Shown: in pieces, positions 7,887 to 15,705 of the stretch | Numbering within the stretch: the first letter of the stretch is position 1 | Layout: every line of letters begins with the position of its first letter | Origin: an uncultured Bacteroidales bacterium | GTDB taxonomy: Bacteria; Bacteroidota; Bacteroidia; Bacteroidales; F082 | Assembly (NCBI GenBank): GCA_900318465.1 | Contig: ONKQ01000032.1 | Coordinates: forward strand, 1-32,343 | Length of the DNA stretch: 32,343 bases | Direction: 5' to 3' | The notes under the pieces: model-generated | Told to the model about the DNA's origin: nothing | The model's input: only the letters and a program-made list of their open reading frames with translations | Databases searched by the model: none | Program-made: the position numbers and the translations under genes

Positions 7887-9347
7887 ATGAAGAATCGGAG
7901 CATCATCATACTTCTTGTTTTGGTTTTGGTGGGACAAGCCTGCCGAAAAATCAACCCCATCAGCACGGATACGAATCTGAAGTTGGAGTTTTCGGCGGAT
8001 ACCGTCATTTTTGACACGGTATTCACAACTTTAGGTTCGTCCACACATCAATTGAGAATCTATAACCGCAACAGCGACGACTTGAAAATCAGTTCAATAC
8101 GACTGTTAGGTGGCGAAGCATCTCCTTTCCGTGTCAACCTTGACGGCGACAACGACATAGAGTTTTACGACAAGGTGATTCCCGGCAACGACAGCCTTTT
8201 CTCTTTCCTTTGCGTCACCATCAACCCCAACGACCTCAACACGCCTTTTGTGGTAGAAGATGAGCTGGAGTTTGTCACCAACGGCAATACACAGACTGTC
8301 AAGCTGTTGGCATGGGGACAGAATGCCATCTACATTGTGGCCGACAAGGTGGTGAATATCGGAGATGTGCCCTACCCTTACCACATTGTTGCCGACAGCC
8401 TTGAAACCACTGTCTGGACTTCCGAACGGCCATACGTCATTTATGGATGGGCACTTATCAACTCTTACGGCACCTTGCGCATCGAGGAGGGCACTCGCAT
8501 ATATTGTCATCAGGACGGCGGCATTTTCTCTTGGAGCGACGGTCAGCTCATCATCGACGGCACTGCCGAGAACCCTGTCATCATCCAAGGCGACAGGTTG
8601 GAACCCTACTACCGTGATACTCCAGGCCAATGGGGACAAATCCTTATGTTGGACGGGCGTGCTGGTGCCGACCACCGTGTGAGCCATGCCATCATCCGCA
8701 ATGGCACCATTGGCCTGAATTGCCAGTCCTCGCTCAAAGTGACGGAATGTGCCCTGCGCATCGACAACACCATCATTGAAAACCAAAGCGGGTATGGCTT
8801 GCTTTCCATTCTCTATCCCGTTGAGGCAAAGAACTTTACTATTGCCAACTGCGGCACAGCCAATGTGTGGGCCTTTGGCGGCGACTATCGTTTCATGCAT
8901 GGCACCGTAGCCAACTATTGGGACGCCTCGCAACACAAGGACAATATCGCAATGAAACTCATCAATTATGCCATTGACGCAGCCACCAATCAGCCAGCCT
9001 ATTATCCCTTCCATCTGGAAGCCACCAATTGCATTTTCTATGGGGCGCAAGACGACGAATTCCTCACGCAATTTGGCCCTGATGCCGACTCAAGTTTCGT
9101 TTTCGACCACTGCTTGTTCAAGTCAAAGAAATTCGATGGGGCAACTGAGGGCTTCAACCATTGCCTCTTCAACTACGATCCTTATTTCGCGAATTATCGC
9201 ACAAACGATTTGCATATCGACAGCATTGCCTCGCCGGTTATCGGCATGGGCAATCCAATGACAGGCAGCGAATTGCCCTACGACTTGGATGGCGTTCCGC
9301 GCAATGGCCGCATCGACATTGGTGCATACCAATACATTCCGAGATAA
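7887..9347 (+). CDS. Surface/periplasmic lipoprotein with right-handed beta-helix repeats
   Basis: This 486-residue protein has a lipoprotein signal (MKNRSIIILLVLVLVGQAC, lipidated C19). An immunoglobulin-like N-terminal region (about 25-145; VIFDTVFTTLGSSTHQLRIY) is followed by a long stretch of short hydrophobic strands and Asn/Gly turns (about 190-440; for example GTLRIEEGTRIYC, GQLIIDGTAENPVIIQG, HAIIRNGTIGLNC, ECALRIDNTIIEN). This is typical of a parallel beta-helix, and it ends with DLDGVPRNGRIDIGAYQYIP as in many helix-capped surface proteins. The family is common in Bacteroidales but has no assigned function; a catalytic triad of a polysaccharide lyase was not recognised. Confidence 0.8.
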   Translation: MKNRSIIILLVLVLVGQACRKINPISTDTNLKLEFSADTVIFDTVFTTLGSSTHQLRIYNRNSDDLKISSIRLLGGEASPFRVNLDGDNDIEFYDKVIPGNDSLFSFLCVTINPNDLNTPFVVEDELEFVTNGNTQTVKLLAWGQNAIYIVADKVVNIGDVPYPYHIVADSLETTVWTSERPYVIYGWALINSYGTLRIEEGTRIYCHQDGGIFSWSDGQLIIDGTAENPVIIQGDRLEPYYRDTPGQWGQILMLDGRAGADHRVSHAIIRNGTIGLNCQSSLKVTECALRIDNTIIENQSGYGLLSILYPVEAKNFTIANCGTANVWAFGGDYRFMHGTVANYWDASQHKDNIAMKLINYAIDAATNQPAYYPFHLEATNCIFYGAQDDEFLTQFGPDADSSFVFDHCLFKSKKFDGATEGFNHCLFNYDPYFANYRTNDLHIDSIASPVIGMGNPMTGSELPYDLDGVPRNGRIDIGAYQYIPR

Positions 9348-9353
9348 AAAAAC

Positions 9354-9387
9354 AAGCCCGCCTTGCATCGGCAAAGCGGGCTTTTTC
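9354..9387. terminator. Bidirectional terminator
   Basis: AAGCCCGC (9354-9361) pairs with GCGGGCTT (9376-9383), with the stem continuing after one mismatch (TTGC/GCAA), flanked by A-run and T-run. It serves the convergent lipoprotein (+) and subtilase (-) genes. Confidence 0.88.
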
Positions 9388-9406
9388 ATCTTCAACAATC
9401 AAGCGT

Positions 9407-11053
9407 TTATCGTGTCAGGACGACTTTGATGGTCTGACTGCCTAATTCCGAGGTAGCCTTGACGAAATAAATACCCGATTCCAAAGTGTTCAGATAAGTC
9501 TCCAAAGAGGTGTGGTTCAGTCCGTTGAAGCTGTAGCTGAACAGGTGGCGTCCCATAAAGTCATACACTTCCACATCAGCCTTCGCCCCTTCCTTCAAGG
9601 CCACACGCACCGCGCCATTAGAAGGATTGGGATACACATTGATGATTTCGTTGACCTGCATCTGTGTCTCGTCAACATGGAGCAAATCCAAGGCTTTCGA
9701 GAAGTCGGGGATGCCAAAGCCATAGCGTATGTCGGGATTGTCAGCACGGTTGCCGCACTGACGAATAATGTCGCAGAACTCCTGTACCGAAGCGTAAGGG
9801 TTAAATTGGCGCAAACAAGTCACTGCACCCGCCATGACGGGCGTTGCAAACGAGGTGCCGCTACCATTATAATAGGTGCCATCACTGGCAGCCACGTAAG
9901 TGTCTTGTCCCATAGCCATCACGTCGGGCTTGATGCGACCGTCGTAAGTCGGGCCCACAGAACTGAAATAGGCACGGTTGCCGCTACCGTCAACCGCACC
10001 GATTGTGAGGATGTGTTCAGCATCGGAAGGAATGCCCAAGGTGCATTGTCCGTTCCAGCTGTCGCCGTCGTTGCCAGCTGCATTCAGGCAAACCATGCCA
10101 CGGCTTGCAGCAACCTCGGCACCAATCGAAGCAGGAGCGGTATGCCCGTCGAAATGAGCAAAAGGATGATCCCATTGGCCCATGTCGAAGTCAACGTAAC
10201 CGAGCGAGGTAGAGCAAATGTCGGCACCGATGCTGTCGGCAAGTTCCGCGCCGCTCACCCAGTTGTATTCCTCGATGATGTTCTCAGTATAACCGTCCTC
10301 GGTATGTATCAAATAATAGGATGCTTTTGGCGCGGTTCCCACAAATACATTCGGAACGTAAGCCGCCATCGTGCTCAAGCAAGAGGTGCCGTGGGTGCTT
10401 TGGGAATAAACCGAAGTGGAGCCGTAGACGAAATCGCGGACACCAAGCAGACGCCCCTCTTCGCGCATATTGTCGAAACAAGGGTGCGTGTCGGTGCCGA
10501 TAAAGCCTCCATCAAGGACGGCAACAATCATGCCCTCACCTTGATAGCCGCTATCGTGAAGAATGGTCGCATTCAGTTGGTTGATTTGGGTGGCACCACC
10601 GCCATAATAGCCATACATACCCCTTTGGCTTTCAACGGCTTCCATTTCTTTGGCGAGCCAACGTTCTTTCAACTCTTGGGCTTTCGGGTCGTTAGGGCAG
10701 TTGCGCACCGTCTCAACGAAATCCAAAGCATTGACCGCAGCCACCACATTCTGGTTGTTGGTGTAGATGGAAACGCCATTCAGCCACTTGGAGGGATTGA
10801 GAAGTTGCGCGCCACATTCCGCCACGGCCTGAAGATACTGCGGATTGACAGGGATGTCGTACTCATCGATGGCAATACCTTGATTGGCACGACGTTGCAA
10901 AGCCCGAGGACTCAAATAGGCTTCGGGGTTGTCGATGGAATAGGGCGAGTCGTTTTTGTCGGTGAACTGCACCCAGTAGATGTTGGTTGCGACCTGCGCC
11001 TGTGCGAAAACAGCCGCTACCAAAAAAAGAAGTAAAAACGATACTTTTTTCAT
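9407..11053 (-). CDS. T9SS-secreted subtilisin-like serine protease (S8 family)
   Basis: This 548-residue protein has a signal peptide (1-20, ending FAQAQ) and a short prodomain (about 21-130). The S8 catalytic domain has D181 (VAVLDGGF), H221 (STHGTSCLS), oxyanion N328 (LNAAGND) and S401 (GTSFATPVMAGA). The last about 75 residues are a T9SS sorting domain: VYPNPSNG at 473-480, VYDFMGRHL near 496 and ESGIYFVKA at 525-533. The prodomain contains the SPRALQRR stretch seen in related Bacteroidota subtilases. It is expected to be exported through the outer membrane and anchored or released. All catalytic residues are present, so it should be active. Confidence 0.93.
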   Translation of the reverse strand: MKKVSFLLLFLVAAVFAQAQVATNIYWVQFTDKNDSPYSIDNPEAYLSPRALQRRANQGIAIDEYDIPVNPQYLQAVAECGAQLLNPSKWLNGVSIYTNNQNVVAAVNALDFVETVRNCPNDPKAQELKERWLAKEMEAVESQRGMYGYYGGGATQINQLNATILHDSGYQGEGMIVAVLDGGFIGTDTHPCFDNMREEGRLLGVRDFVYGSTSVYSQSTHGTSCLSTMAAYVPNVFVGTAPKASYYLIHTEDGYTENIIEEYNWVSGAELADSIGADICSTSLGYVDFDMGQWDHPFAHFDGHTAPASIGAEVAASRGMVCLNAAGNDGDSWNGQCTLGIPSDAEHILTIGAVDGSGNRAYFSSVGPTYDGRIKPDVMAMGQDTYVAASDGTYYNGSGTSFATPVMAGAVTCLRQFNPYASVQEFCDIIRQCGNRADNPDIRYGFGIPDFSKALDLLHVDETQMQVNEIINVYPNPSNGAVRVALKEGAKADVEVYDFMGRHLFSYSFNGLNHTSLETYLNTLESGIYFVKATSELGSQTIKVVLTR

Positions 11054-11075
11054 TGTGTTTAGAGATTAAATCGGA

Positions 11076-11083
11076 CAAAAATA
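11076..11083 (-). promoter_or_regulatory. -7 promoter box (TATTTTTG) for the subtilase
   Basis: The minus strand reads CCTATTTTTGTCCG, 22 bp before the ATG at 11053. It is divergent to the trmD promoter 43 bp away. Confidence 0.62.
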
Positions 11084-11126
11084 GGCATAATTTCCCAACC
11101 TGCATTTCAAATTGTGCCAAAATGCC

Positions 11127-11134
11127 TAATTTTG
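11127..11134 (+). promoter_or_regulatory. -7 promoter box (TAATTTTG) for trmD
   Basis: TAATTTTGCCGC ends 18 bp before the ATG at 11153 and rules out the upstream in-frame ATG at 11114 as start. Confidence 0.65.
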
Positions 11135-11152
11135 CCGCAAAATTCCAATTCT

Positions 11153-11842
11153 ATGCATATTGACATCATTGCTGTTTTCCCCGAAATGTTTGAAGGTCCA
11201 TTCACTGAGAGCATCATCAAACGTGCTGTCAGCAAAGGCATTGTGGAAATCGGGCTGCACAACCTTCGCGATTATACTACCGACAAACACCATAAGGTGG
11301 ACGATTATTCGTTTGCTGCCGGTGCGGGCATGGTGATGATGATTGAGCCAGTCGACAACTGCATCAGCCACTTGAAAAGCCAGCGCGACTACGACGAAGT
11401 CATCTACATGAGTCCTGACGGCGAGCTTTTGGACCAGCCTCTGTGCAACAAACTTTCGATGCAGCAAAACCTCATCATCCTCTGTGGACATTACAAAGGC
11501 ATTGATGAGCGCATTCGTGAACATTTGATTACCAAGGAGATAAGCATTGGCAACTATGTCCTCTCTGGTGGAGAGTTGGGTGCGGCGGTCTTGGTTGATA
11601 GTCTGGTGCGCTTGATTCCGGGCGCTTTGGGTGACGAGACTTCAGCCCTCTCCGACTCGTTCCAAGACGGATTGGTGTCGCCTCCGGTCTACACGAGGCC
11701 TCGAAATTACAAGGGTTGGGAGGTTCCCGAGGTGCTTTTGTCGGGAAATGACAAGATGATTAGCGATTGGAGACTCGAAAAAGCCATTGAACGCACGAAG
11801 GAACGTCGTCCTGAGATGTACGAAATTTTCAAAAAAAGCTGA
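11153..11842 (+). CDS. trmD: tRNA (guanine-N1-)-methyltransferase TrmD
   Basis: TrmD methylates G37 of tRNAs next to the anticodon and prevents frameshifting. The 229-residue protein starts [17 protein letters not shown], as the family does. It shows SPDGELLDQ (87-95), the knot segments [12 protein letters not shown] (110-121) and [16 protein letters not shown] (129-144), and VSPPVYTRP (175-183). The loop usually written PYGGGAGMV is here [10 protein letters not shown] (53-62), keeping the later glycines. The neighbour rplS is the usual partner of trmD, although here each has its own promoter; rpsP and rimM are not adjacent. Confidence 0.95.
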   Translation: MHIDIIAVFPEMFEGPFTESIIKRAVSKGIVEIGLHNLRDYTTDKHHKVDDYSFAAGAGMVMMIEPVDNCISHLKSQRDYDEVIYMSPDGELLDQPLCNKLSMQQNLIILCGHYKGIDERIREHLITKEISIGNYVLSGGELGAAVLVDSLVRLIPGALGDETSALSDSFQDGLVSPPVYTRPRNYKGWEVPEVLLSGNDKMISDWRLEKAIERTKERRPEMYEIFKKS

Positions 11843-11872
11843 CGAATCTTAGTTTCGTATTGAAATTATATG

Positions 11873-11880
11873 TATCTTTG
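11873..11880 (+). promoter_or_regulatory. -7 promoter box (TATCTTTG) for rplS
   Basis: TATCTTTGCACCC lies 40 bp before the ATG at 11921, giving a leader of about 33 nt. It rules out the upstream in-frame ATG at 11870. Confidence 0.65.
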
Positions 11881-11920
11881 CACCCACTTTTTGGAGAAAA
11901 ATATACAAAATACATATAAA

Positions 11921-12274
11921 ATGAGTAAAAACGCATCAATCCAATTCATTGAGGATCAAATCGTTGTAAAAGACTTTGAATCCTTCAAGGCAGGTGATAC
12001 GATTACTGTCACCTACAAGATCGTCGAAGGACAGAAAGAGCGTTTGCAGAAGTTCCAAGGCATTGTGCTGAAGCGCAGTGGTCAAGGCAAGACTGGCACG
12101 TTCACCGTCCGCAAGATTTCCAACAACATCGGTGTGGAACGTTGCTTCCCGATTGCTTCTCCCATGATTGAGAACATCGAGGTCAACAAGCACGGTGCCG
12201 TCCGTAAGTCACGCATCTACTACCTGCGTGGTCTGCGCGGCAAGAAAGCCAAGATCAAGGAACTCAAGAAGTGA
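11921..12274 (+). CDS. rplS: 50S ribosomal protein L19
   Basis: This 117-residue protein is the normal length for L19, which sits at the interface of the 30S and 50S subunits. Recognisable segments are FKAGDTITVTYKIVEGQKER (26-45), RLQKFQGIVLKRSGQG (45-60), FTVRKISNNIGVER (65-78) and the C-terminal KSRIYYLRGLRGKKAKIKE. It lies downstream of trmD, with which it is classically linked, and ends just before a rho-independent terminator. Confidence 0.96.
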   Translation: MSKNASIQFIEDQIVVKDFESFKAGDTITVTYKIVEGQKERLQKFQGIVLKRSGQGKTGTFTVRKISNNIGVERCFPIASPMIENIEVNKHGAVRKSRIYYLRGLRGKKAKIKELKK

Positions 12275-12296
12275 TTTCCTTCGTCAGACGAAAAAG

Positions 12297-12323
12297 AAGC
12301 TCCGAGTTTTCGGGGCTTTTTTT
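12297..12323. terminator. Rho-independent terminator after rplS
   Basis: AAGCTCCGA pairs with TCGGGGCTT (one U-G wobble) across a small loop, followed by seven Ts. The convergent GH3 gene ends 6 bp further on, so it may also be used from the other side. Confidence 0.85.
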
Positions 12324-12328
12324 GTGCT

Positions 12329-14605
12329 TTATGGTATCGAAATGCGAGTTGAATTAGTAGTGTTTGAATCTCCTCCTACCATAACCGTGAACTCGCCATC
12401 TTCAACATGCCAGCCTTTTTCAGCGGAATAGACAGACAAATCGCGCTTGGTGAGGTAGAAAATCACCTGTCGGTTTTCACCTTTATTAATATATAACTTT
12501 TGGAAGCCTTTCAGCAGCTTGGAGGCGGGCGCAATGGAGGCCACTTCGTCTCGGACATAAAGCTGAACAACTTCGTCACCATCACGAGTGCCAATGTTTT
12601 TCACTTGGCAGGTGACTTTGCAAATTGTATCCATTTTGGATACAGTTTCAACCTGCAAGTTGCTGTATTCGAATTGGGTATAACTCATTCCATAACCAAA
12701 AGGATAAAGTGGCTTGGCGGATTCTTCTACATAATCACCCGTTTGAGGTTGAGAATAATAAACGGGAATTTGTCCCACCGAGCGTGGTATGGAAATCGGC
12801 AGACGGCCAGCGGGGTTGTAGTCGCCCCAAAGGATGTCTGCCAAAGCGGAACCGCCTTCCATGCCGGGATACCAAAGCGTCAGCAAAGCATTGGATTTTT
12901 CGGCGGCAAGGTTCATGTTCAATGGGCGTCCTTGTATATAAACGGTCACTACCGGCTTGCCTGTGGCGTAGATGCGCTGCATCAGTTCTTCCTGTTTGCC
13001 TAAAAGTTTTAATGTAGAGCGGTCGTAGCCCTCTCCGCAGTCCATGTCGGAAATGTGGTTATCAACAATAGCAGAGCCGGTTTCCTCATAGCTCGTCTTG
13101 AAGTCGCGGGCGGAGGAACCTCCTACAACCAAAACCACAACATCAGCGGCCTTGGCGATGCGCTCAGCTTCATCAATGTTGGCATCACTTTCGTCGCGGA
13201 TGGCGCAGCCTTTGGCATTGGTCACCTCTGCCCTGCCCTTTTCGCGGATGCCTTCGAGCATGGTCACGATGCGGTCGGGGGCTTGTGGCGCGGTGTAGTC
13301 GCCGAGTTGGTTGTACATATTATCCGCATTTGGCCCGATGACGGCCACCTTTTTGATATTATCGTCAAAAGGCAAAATGCCGTCGTTTTTCAGCAAAACG
13401 GCTGATTCCAAGGCCACTTGCTTGGCCAATTGGGCATTTTCTTTCGTGCCCACTTCGGCTTCGGCCAAAGCCTCATCAACGTATGGATTATCAAACAGTC
13501 CGAGGTTGAATTTCATTTGCAACACATGGCGCACGGCGCGATCGATGTCAGCTTCGGTGACGAGGCCGCTTTGCAAGGCTTCTTTCAGGAAACCTCCATA
13601 ATTATAACCGCCCAAGTCAATATCGACACCAGCTTTCAAGGCCAAGGCAGCGGCTTTGGCGGGGTCGGTGGCCACATGTTGGGTGGCATAAATGGCGTTT
13701 ACGGCGTTCAAGTCGCTGAAAACCACGCCCTTGAAATTCCATGATTTGCGCAACACTTCTTGAAGCAGCCATTGATTTGCAGAGCATGGAACGCCGTCGA
13801 TAGTGTTATAGGAGGTCATCACGGTTTTTGCGCCACCTTCGCAAATGGCTTTTTCAAAAGAAGGTAGATAATCGCTCATCAGTTTGTTGGGTCCGACTTC
13901 CACTGTGGCAGCATTGTGTCCGCCTTGCGGGATGCCGTAAGCAGCCAAATGCTTCAAGGTCGCGCAAACATGTTTCTGCATTCCTTTCACTACCGCAGCA
14001 CCTAAAACGCCCGAAAGATATGGGTCTTCGCCCATGGTCTCCTCCACCCTCGACCAGCGCGGGTCGCGAGCAATATCGAGAACTGGGCCATAGCCGATTT
14101 GTGCGCCTTGAAGACGCACCTCTTTCCCCATCACTTCTCCCATTTTCTCCAACAGTTCAGGATTCCAAGTGCTGGCTTGGCCTATTCCTGTCGGGAAAAC
14201 AGTAGTACCTACTGCCATGTGGCCGTGGGGTGTTTCTTCGCAAAACAACAGCGGAATGCCCAAACGTGTGTTCTCAACGGCGTGGCGTTGCATCATGTTC
14301 AGCAATCGCGCCGACTCACGAGGCTTTAAGCCAGTTTCCACTGTCTTCCTTGACCAAGGGTCGGCACGGAGTACCGCCCAACAGGAACCTAACGGCAAGG
14401 TGTCCATCATGCCAATGAAATCATCGGCGAGCCAAAGCGAATCACCTTCCTTGCCGTAGAAATTGAAACCAATGGGGCAAGTCAGTTGGCCGCATTTCTC
14501 TTCAAGGGTCATTTGCGACAATAAAGCATCCTCTTTGTCTTGCTTTTTGGTGCAGGAACAGAACGCAGTTAATACAACCAGCAATAAAAATAGTTTTCTT
14601 CGCAT
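12329..14605 (-). CDS. Glycoside hydrolase family 3 (beta-glucosidase/beta-xylosidase type) lipoprotein
   Basis: This 758-residue protein has a lipoprotein-type signal (MRRKLFLLLVVLTAFCSC, C18 probable lipid site). The GH3 TIM-barrel domain covers about 28-375, with MTLEEKCGQL (32-41), EETPHGHMAVGTTVFPTGIG (123-142), K218-H219 in LKHLAAYG, and the nucleophile candidate D298 in GVVFSDLNAVN. The alpha/beta sandwich covers about 395-610, with acid/base candidate E525 in MDCGEGYDRS. A fibronectin-III-like tail (about 655-755) carries QLYVRDEVAS. The family removes non-reducing-end beta-linked sugars; the exact substrate cannot be told. It stands alone with its own promoter, without SusCD neighbours in this window. 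Confidence 0.92.
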   Translation of the reverse strand: MRRKLFLLLVVLTAFCSCTKKQDKEDALLSQMTLEEKCGQLTCPIGFNFYGKEGDSLWLADDFIGMMDTLPLGSCWAVLRADPWSRKTVETGLKPRESARLLNMMQRHAVENTRLGIPLLFCEETPHGHMAVGTTVFPTGIGQASTWNPELLEKMGEVMGKEVRLQGAQIGYGPVLDIARDPRWSRVEETMGEDPYLSGVLGAAVVKGMQKHVCATLKHLAAYGIPQGGHNAATVEVGPNKLMSDYLPSFEKAICEGGAKTVMTSYNTIDGVPCSANQWLLQEVLRKSWNFKGVVFSDLNAVNAIYATQHVATDPAKAAALALKAGVDIDLGGYNYGGFLKEALQSGLVTEADIDRAVRHVLQMKFNLGLFDNPYVDEALAEAEVGTKENAQLAKQVALESAVLLKNDGILPFDDNIKKVAVIGPNADNMYNQLGDYTAPQAPDRIVTMLEGIREKGRAEVTNAKGCAIRDESDANIDEAERIAKAADVVVLVVGGSSARDFKTSYEETGSAIVDNHISDMDCGEGYDRSTLKLLGKQEELMQRIYATGKPVVTVYIQGRPLNMNLAAEKSNALLTLWYPGMEGGSALADILWGDYNPAGRLPISIPRSVGQIPVYYSQPQTGDYVEESAKPLYPFGYGMSYTQFEYSNLQVETVSKMDTICKVTCQVKNIGTRDGDEVVQLYVRDEVASIAPASKLLKGFQKLYINKGENRQVIFYLTKRDLSVYSAEKGWHVEDGEFTVMVGGDSNTTNSTRISIP

Positions 14606-14630
14606 TTTTTCTTTTTTATCACAAAACCGT

Positions 14631-14638
14631 CAAAACTA
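14631..14638 (-). promoter_or_regulatory. -7 promoter box (TAGTTTTG) for the GH3 gene
   Basis: The minus strand reads GATAGTTTTGACGG, 25 bp before the ATG at 14605. Confidence 0.6.
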
Positions 14639-14657
14639 TCAAAACTTTATTTGTATC

Positions 14658-14708
14658 GTCGGCTTGCCAACCGGCTTGCCGACGGAAGCCGCCAGTTGGC
14701 GGGCTTCC
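14658..14708. repeat. Pair of adjacent GC-rich palindromes (REP-like)
   Basis: GTCGGC (14658-14663) and GCCGAC (14678-14683) enclose a loop with an inner GCC/GGC pair. Immediately next, GGAAGCC-GCCA pairs with TGGC-g-GGCTTCC (14684-14708). They are far more GC-rich than the surrounding intergenic DNA and sit between ddh and the GH3 promoter. They could terminate ddh, but no T-run follows on the minus strand. Confidence 0.55.
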
Positions 14709-14751
14709 CTTGCCAATTCATTGTTTTGCAAGTTTTGTAGGTTTTGTTCCA

Positions 14752-15651
14752 TTAAACCAAGTGCCGAATCAGTTCCTCGCGGTTGCCGGGGAGCATGTCA
14801 ATGACGGGAATCTCCACCATCGTGTAGCAACCCGGCTGCAGGCGCATCGTGGCGCGGGCGACATTCACCAAAACCTGACCTGTCAAAGCGGGATTGTTGA
14901 TGCTCATGTTGAACTCCATGCGCTGGTTGGCGGTCTTGCCCGAAACACCCTTGCGCACCAAGTTCACGCCGTGGCCCATATCGCGTACCGCATCCACACT
15001 ATCCACAGCAAACACATGGGTTTCGTCGTTGGCGAAATAGGGGTCGGCTTTGATGTCGGCTGTCACTTGTTCCAAAGTCGCGCCGTCTTCAAGCTCCACA
15101 TAGACCATGCGGCGATGGATGCCTTCGCCAAGCGGAATGGTTACGGAGAGGGCGTTTTTCACGCCTTTCTTGGAGCGCACACAAACGCTATGCCCCATCG
15201 ACATTCCTGGTCCGAAATTGGTGTATGACAGGCCTTTAGGTGCCAGACTTTGCATCAAAGTGCGGACGATGGAATCCGAGCCAGGGTCCCAGCCGGCAGC
15301 AATGACGCTCACCGTTTTCGTTTCCTTATTAATGGCCATCAACTCGCGGCGATAGTCAACGATAGAAGTGTGAATATCAAAGGAATCCGCGGTATTGATG
15401 CCCAAAGGCAGGATTTGTTTGGCGTATTCGGGGCAACTGCGTGTGGGGCAAGCCAAGATGGCCACATCCACGTCTTTCAGTTCCTTGATGTCTTTAACAA
15501 CCTCGTATTGAGAGAGTTCAAAAGGCTTGTTTTCGGCACCGTTGCGGCGCACTATGCCCGCAATCTCGAAATCGGGGGCGGCCTCAAGGGCCTCAAGCGC
15601 AAAGCGGCCCACATTGCCGTAACCCACTACGGCGGCTCTGATTTTGTTCAT
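14752..15651 (-). CDS. ddh: meso-diaminopimelate D-dehydrogenase
   Basis: This NADP-dependent enzyme (EC 1.4.1.16) reductively aminates tetrahydrodipicolinate in one step to meso-diaminopimelate for lysine and peptidoglycan synthesis. The 299-residue protein has the Rossmann motif VVGYGNVGRFALEAL (8-22), ACPTRSCPEYA (67-77), NTADSFDIHTSI near 85, AAGWDPGSDSIVRTL (116-130) and the dimer/substrate segment TNFGPGMSMGHSVCVRSKKG. These are all diagnostic of Ddh rather than DapB. Length is normal. It is transcribed alone. Confidence 0.95.
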   Translation of the reverse strand: MNKIRAAVVGYGNVGRFALEALEAAPDFEIAGIVRRNGAENKPFELSQYEVVKDIKELKDVDVAILACPTRSCPEYAKQILPLGINTADSFDIHTSIVDYRRELMAINKETKTVSVIAAGWDPGSDSIVRTLMQSLAPKGLSYTNFGPGMSMGHSVCVRSKKGVKNALSVTIPLGEGIHRRMVYVELEDGATLEQVTADIKADPYFANDETHVFAVDSVDAVRDMGHGVNLVRKGVSGKTANQRMEFNMSINNPALTGQVLVNVARATMRLQPGCYTMVEIPVIDMLPGNREELIRHLV

Positions 15652-15671
15652 TTTTCGACAGATTTAATGGG

Positions 15672-15679
15672 CAAAATTA
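15672..15679 (-). promoter_or_regulatory. -7 promoter box (TAATTTTG) for ddh
   Basis: The minus strand reads TCTAATTTTGCCC, 20 bp before the ATG at 15651. Confidence 0.62.
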
Positions 15680-15705
15680 GAAAAAAAAATAAAACAATAA
15701 AAAAA

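Noticed and set aside
9512-11035. Long open frame (507 codons) on the plus strand
   Set aside because: It is antisense to the subtilase, whose catalytic triad and T9SS tail are unmistakable; the opposite frame shows no family motif.
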